A stretch of DNA of 13,611 bases, from the NCBI GenBank assembly GCA_051953655.1, contig JBQCIO010000064.1, forward strand, positions 1 through 13,611. The letters are read 5' to 3'. A model generated the notes under the pieces. The model searched no databases. It had not been told where the DNA came from and saw only the letters and a list, made by a program, of their open reading frames with translations. The DNA is from JBQCHF01 sp051953655 (GTDB lineage Bacteria > Actinomycetota > Actinomycetes > Motilibacterales > Motilibacteraceae). Positions 12,726 through 13,611 of the stretch are shown here, piece by piece (position 1 is the first letter of the stretch; each line of letters begins with the position of its first letter). The position numbers and the translations under genes were made by a program.

Positions 12726-13611
12726 TCAGCGGGTGCGGACCCAGGTCCTGGTGGGGTCGACCCAGGCGGGGGCTCGCCATTCGGTGCCGCCGCCTGTGAC
12801 ATCGCCCGGGGTGGCTCTGACGTCCCAGTGCTGGTCGTGGACGAGGTGGTGGTGCCACAGGCAGAGCAGGCGCATCTCGTCCAGGTTGGTCTCTCCGCCC
12901 AGGGTCCACCAGGTGATGTGGTGGGCCTGGGACCAGTCCGGCGGGCGATCACAACCGGGGCCGACGCAGCCCTTGTCCCGCAGGGCGAGGAGTCTTCGCT
13001 GGTCGGGCGTCGCCAACCGTTTGGCGCGGCCGACGTCGATGGGCCTGCCTTCGCCGTCCAGGACGACGGGGATGATCCCTGCTTCGCAGGCGAGCAGGCG
13101 GGCCTGCTCGACCGAGATGCGGGTGCCGGCGGAGGTGGTGGACAGGATGGTCGCGGCCCGAGCGGCGCCGGGGGCGGGCTGTCCGGACTCGCTGGCCCGC
13201 AGCTCGGCGAGGGTGACCGAGACCAGCAGCCCGTCGCGGGACGGGGCGGCGACCTTCCCCCGGAAGGAGTCAGGCACGGCCGGGACCGACGGGACACCGT
13301 CGAGTGCGAGGCCGAGGTCGAGAGCTTCCTGTCCGGCCGGCTGACCCGTGCGCGGGTCCGCACCATCTGTGCTGATCTCGCCGCTGTCGCCGTCGAGCTC
13401 GTCGTCGTTCTCGTTGCCGACGTTGTTCTTCTGCGCGGGGAGGATGCGTCCGGCGACGGTGACGGTCTCGAGCAGCGCGTCGAGCATTCGCTGCTTGGCG
13501 GTGCGTGGGTCGGGCAGTTCCGCGGTGCCGATCGGCGCGGCCAGGGGCTCGAGGACCGACTTGAGGCGGGCGGCGATGTCGGGGGTGAGCAGGCCGTGCA
13601 GCTCGGTGAGT
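12726..13611 (-). CDS. DUF222/13E12-repeat HNH endonuclease (partial, runs off the right edge)
   Basis: The minus-strand frame is open from 13610 to a stop at 12726-12728; at least 294 residues are present and the N-terminus lies beyond the window. Upstream of the internal ATG at 13487 the coding continues with Leu-Thr-Glu-Leu-His-Gly-Leu-Leu-Thr-Pro-Asp, then Asp-Pro-Arg-Thr-Ala-Lys-Gln-Arg-Met-Leu-Asp-Ala-Leu, the usual end of the DUF222 region, so that ATG is not the start. The HNH domain near the C-terminus has Cys-Val-Gly-Pro-Gly-Cys, Ala-His-His-Ile-Thr-Trp-Trp, Gly-Gly-Glu-Thr-Asn and Leu-Cys-Leu-Trp-His-His-His. These genes occur in many copies in actinobacteria and are thought to be mobile or selfish in some cases. 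An acidic Asn/Asp/Gly-rich spacer (encoded about 13446-13260) separates the two domains, longer than I usually see. Confidence 0.9.
   Translation of the reverse strand, partial: LTELHGLLTPDIAARLKSVLEPLAAPIGTAELPDPRTAKQRMLDALLETVTVAGRILPAQKNNVGNENDDELDGDSGEISTDGADPRTGQPAGQEALDLGLALDGVPSVPAVPDSFRGKVAAPSRDGLLVSVTLAELRASESGQPAPGAARAATILSTTSAGTRISVEQARLLACEAGIIPVVLDGEGRPIDVGRAKRLATPDQRRLLALRDKGCVGPGCDRPPDWSQAHHITWWTLGGETNLDEMRLLCLWHHHLVHDQHWDVRATPGDVTGGGTEWRAPAWVDPTRTWVRTR

Overview
The window looks like a chromosomal segment of a very GC-rich actinobacterium. The signs are near-exclusive G/C at third codon positions, frequent GTG starts, a DUF222/13E12-type HNH gene, and -10 boxes placed so close to ATG that the transcripts look leaderless. 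Geodermatophilaceae and relatives (Blastococcus, Geodermatophilus, Modestobacter) would fit, but that placement is inference.

Left half (1-7489, all minus strand, read right to left): one edge of a contractile phage-tail-like / extracellular contractile injection system (eCIS) locus. In transcription order it has a secreted lipoprotein of the septum-formation type (7489-7010) overlapping a DUF4280 PAAR-like tip protein (7013-6621). A 381-bp gap follows, then the tail sheath (6239-4674), a first tube protein (4623-4156), a small chaperone-like pair (4153-3626 and 3610-3434), and a second tube protein (3447-2971). Last is a giant Ala/Pro/Arg-rich open frame that starts inside the tube-2 stop codon (GTGA overlap at 2974) and runs without a stop to base 1. 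Spacings of 2 to 50 bases and several overlaps indicate one translationally coupled operon from the sheath onward. LysM/hub, spike, baseplate, tape-measure and AAA+ genes are not here; if present they lie beyond base 1.

Right half (7490-13611): housekeeping and stress genes. A TetR regulator (7839-8585) follows a palindrome-rich leader. Next is a two-gene CsoR/CstR-like repressor plus DUF302 cassette (8639-9361) with a clear G-tract operator. A convergent hemerythrin-like protein (9923-9408) is divergent from a ClC transporter with CBS domains (10052-11899), which is followed by a MarR regulator (11941-12411). The repressor, the ClC gene and the MarR gene share the same TAGG(C/G)T-N7-ATG arrangement. 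Between the MarR gene and the HNH gene lies what appears to be a frameshifted, truncated remnant of a small Imm5-like protein (12456-12699). The window ends inside a DUF222/HNH endonuclease gene on the minus strand.

The most unusual content is the giant low-complexity protein at the position after tube 2, the same-frame UGA-separated chaperone-like pair, the repressor lacking the copper-ligand histidine, and the shared leaderless promoter pattern. No tRNA, rRNA, CRISPR array, IS element or replication origin was recognised.
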